From Neoscytalidium dimidiatum (Eukaryota; Ascomycota; Dothideomycetes; Botryosphaeriales; Botryosphaeriaceae): DNA of 64,000 bases. The notes under the pieces are model-generated. The model was not told the origin of the DNA. It did not search any database and saw only the letters and a program-made list of their open reading frames with translations. Position numbers and translations under genes: made by a program. Of the stretch, positions 62,534-64,000 are shown in pieces. The stretch spans positions 3,286,001-3,350,000 of the forward strand of contig CM074703.1 in NCBI GenBank assembly GCA_037367355.1. The letters are read 5' to 3'. Every line of letters begins with the position of its first letter. Position 1 is the first letter of the stretch.

Positions 62534-63082
62534 AGCTTCACGACGCTCCTGAAAAATTGCAGTGTGAGGGATGGCACGCAGAGGAGACTTGCGGCACATG
62601 AAATATCTCCCCTTGGCTGAGAAGCGCCGCAGAGGTGGCACAGAGCTCTCCCACCTTCGGCATACCTACTCCGGCAATCTCGCACCAGCCTACATTGAGC
62701 AGATATTGGATTCGTCGAAGGAGCGGCAGCTCGGCAAGTGGTGATGGCATTGTGCGCTGTTCGCCGGGTAGGCGTCGAGCCCACCGCCGAAACACCCCGC
62801 ATTCGGCCACACCTGGGGATGAAAACTCCGGTGGGCTGAGACCGCGTGGCGCTCCCTTCGCTTCATGCGAGGCCAGGAAAGACGGGAAGAAGCAACCAAA
62901 CAACGCCTCGATGCCGGAGGCCAGAATCTGACCAGCAAGCCTTAACAGCGGCGAGGATGTGGGCGGTCGGTTTTCATAAGTACTGCGGAGAACATCGTCG
63001 AATTTGCGCGACACGGGCTGCATCGAGTCCCCCCTGATTTCCTTCTCGACCACGACTTCCGAGGGATCATCGACTACCCAAA
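62534..63082. promoter_or_regulatory. Shared divergent promoter of GH127 and sugar transporter genes
   Basis: 549 bp between two divergent starts with no other gene. A CGG-containing segment could bind a C6 regulator, but no defined palindrome was verified. Confidence 0.5.
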
Positions 63083-64000
63083 ATGGCAATTCTGGACAAA
63101 TTCTTCCCTCCCGGAGACCGCTATGCAGCACTTCTACTGTATGGAATGGTCTTTGCAACATGCTTCAACGGCTATGATGCGGGAATCATGACGGTCATTT
63201 TGGCCGACAAGCAGTTCACAGATTACTACGACGTCGACGCCAATAAGCAGGGCGTCATCGCGACGATACCGTGGGCGACAACAGGCAAGTCATTCCTAAA
63301 ATAGGGAGCTGCATTTTCTGACAACGCACGTAGGACTGGCGCAGATATTTGTCGGTGGCACTCTTGCAAATCTCGTCGGCCGACTCTGGGCTCTTCGGAT
63401 TTCCATCGTGCTGATGTGCATTGGAGTGTAAGGCGTTTGAATCCCCGCTATGCGCTACTGTGCCTGACTAGATATAGGGTTGTCCAAGTTGTACCTAACA
63501 CATATGGGGTCTTGGTTCTCGGTCGTCTCATCACGTAAGGCTCCTCTTGACGTCTGGCGAGGGCGTAGCTGACTGGCAGTAGTGGTCTTGGATTCGGTTG
63601 CGTCTACATCGCCACGAATCTGTATGTGGCCGAGTGCTCACCAGCAAAGCTCCGTGGCAGCTTCGTTGGAACGGTGTCGAAATTCGGCTACCAGCTAGGC
63701 ACACTCATCGCCTTCTGGGCTGGCTACGGCATGTCGTTCCATACTTCACCATACAACATTGCATGGAGGGTGTCGAATGTCATCCAGATTCCGATCGGAC
63801 TTGCGTTCGTGGTGCTCTCGTTCTGGTATCCTGAAAGTCCTCGCTGGCTGCTTGAGAAATATCCCGACACACCAGAGAAGTGTCTCAGCAACCTGGCCAA
63901 GATACGATCTGGAACGCCGTCGGACGAGAACGTTCAGGTCGAGTTCCACGAGATGGTAGCCTCGTACGAGTTCCGCAAGAAGTATGAGCCGGGATACATC
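63083..64000 (+). CDS. MFS sugar transporter, truncated by the window end
   Basis: Exons 63083-63284, 63334-63427, 63478-63534 and 63580 onward; the last is still open at 64000. The first intron is GC-AG: the donor AG|GCAAGT is the standard strong context for that class, and it gives GLAQIFVGG in frame. The protein opens with a short cytosolic tail then ALLLYGMVFATCFNGYDAGIM, TIPWATTGLAQIFVGGTLA, a GR motif in NLVGRLWALR, VLVLGRLITSGLGFGCVYIATNLYVAECSPAKLRGSF, which is the sugar-porter signature with the PAKLRG loop, and PESPRWLLEKY, the classical PESPR motif. It belongs to the sugar porter family in the plasma membrane. With the divergent GH127 gene it may import arabinose or a related sugar (inference). 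Confidence 0.9.

Overview
The window is genomic DNA from a filamentous ascomycete (Pezizomycotina). Evidence: dense genes on both strands broken by short introns (mostly 43-70 nt, GT...AG, with CTAAC/CTGAC-like branch sites); families typical of these fungi (HET, NACHT/STAND, CHAT, tyrosinase, GH127, PL3, PDR transporters, Zn2Cys6 regulators); a nuclear QCR8 gene; and a TpA-rich, CpA/TpG-poor relic that looks like repeat-induced point mutation (RIP). The species cannot be fixed from the sequence alone. No rRNA, tRNA or CRISPR was recognised. Exon junctions below were read by eye from splice sites and reading phase, and each spliced length was checked to be a multiple of three.

Layout. 1-175: C-terminal end of a laccase-type multicopper oxidase. 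0.9-6.0 kb: a self/nonself-recognition block, with a broken NACHT (NLR-like) gene followed on the same strand by a HET-domain gene that carries a frameshift in a CG repeat. 6.8-9.1 kb: MFS transporter. 11.0-12.6 kb: selenium-binding-protein/methanethiol-oxidase-like beta-propeller with a signal peptide. 14.3-17.3 kb: large GPI-anchored repeat protein. 17.8-18.9 kb: aldo/keto reductase. 20.6-21.7 kb: secreted protein of unknown function. 22.0-24.1 kb: APC-family permease. 24.7-26.7 kb: cytochrome P450. 28.4-31.0 kb: secreted GMC oxidoreductase with a long low-complexity insert. 32.8-34.8 kb: GH1 beta-glucosidase. 35.7-40.9 kb: a divergent pair made of an unknown 324-residue protein and a 1202-residue helical/TPR-like protein with a CHAT caspase-like domain. 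41.3-42.7 kb: RIP-like relic plus a deleted PDR ABC-transporter pseudogene. 43.9-44.8 kb: two very small genes. 44.8-45.7 kb: IFI6/ISG12-like membrane protein. 47.2-48.1 kb: CAP/PR-1 protein. 49.3-51.1 kb: tyrosinase. 54.0-54.9 kb: PL3 pectate lyase. 55.9-58.7 kb: Zn2Cys6 transcription factor. 59.5-60.0 kb: QCR8. 60.0-62.5 kb: GH127 beta-L-arabinofuranosidase. 63.1 kb to the end: MFS sugar transporter, cut by the window edge.

How the genes may work together. The right end (pectate lyase, C6 regulator, GH127, sugar transporter) reads as a loose plant-cell-wall/arabinose neighbourhood; the GH127 and transporter genes share one divergent promoter region. Laccase, GMC oxidase, GH1 and tyrosinase add secreted oxidative and hydrolytic capacity. 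Separately, three loci of types linked in fungi to nonself recognition and regulated cell death (NACHT, HET, CHAT) lie within 40 kb, two of them visibly damaged. The most interesting unit is the CHAT gene with its divergent unknown partner, which has the layout of a protease/effector pair; that functional link is inference only.
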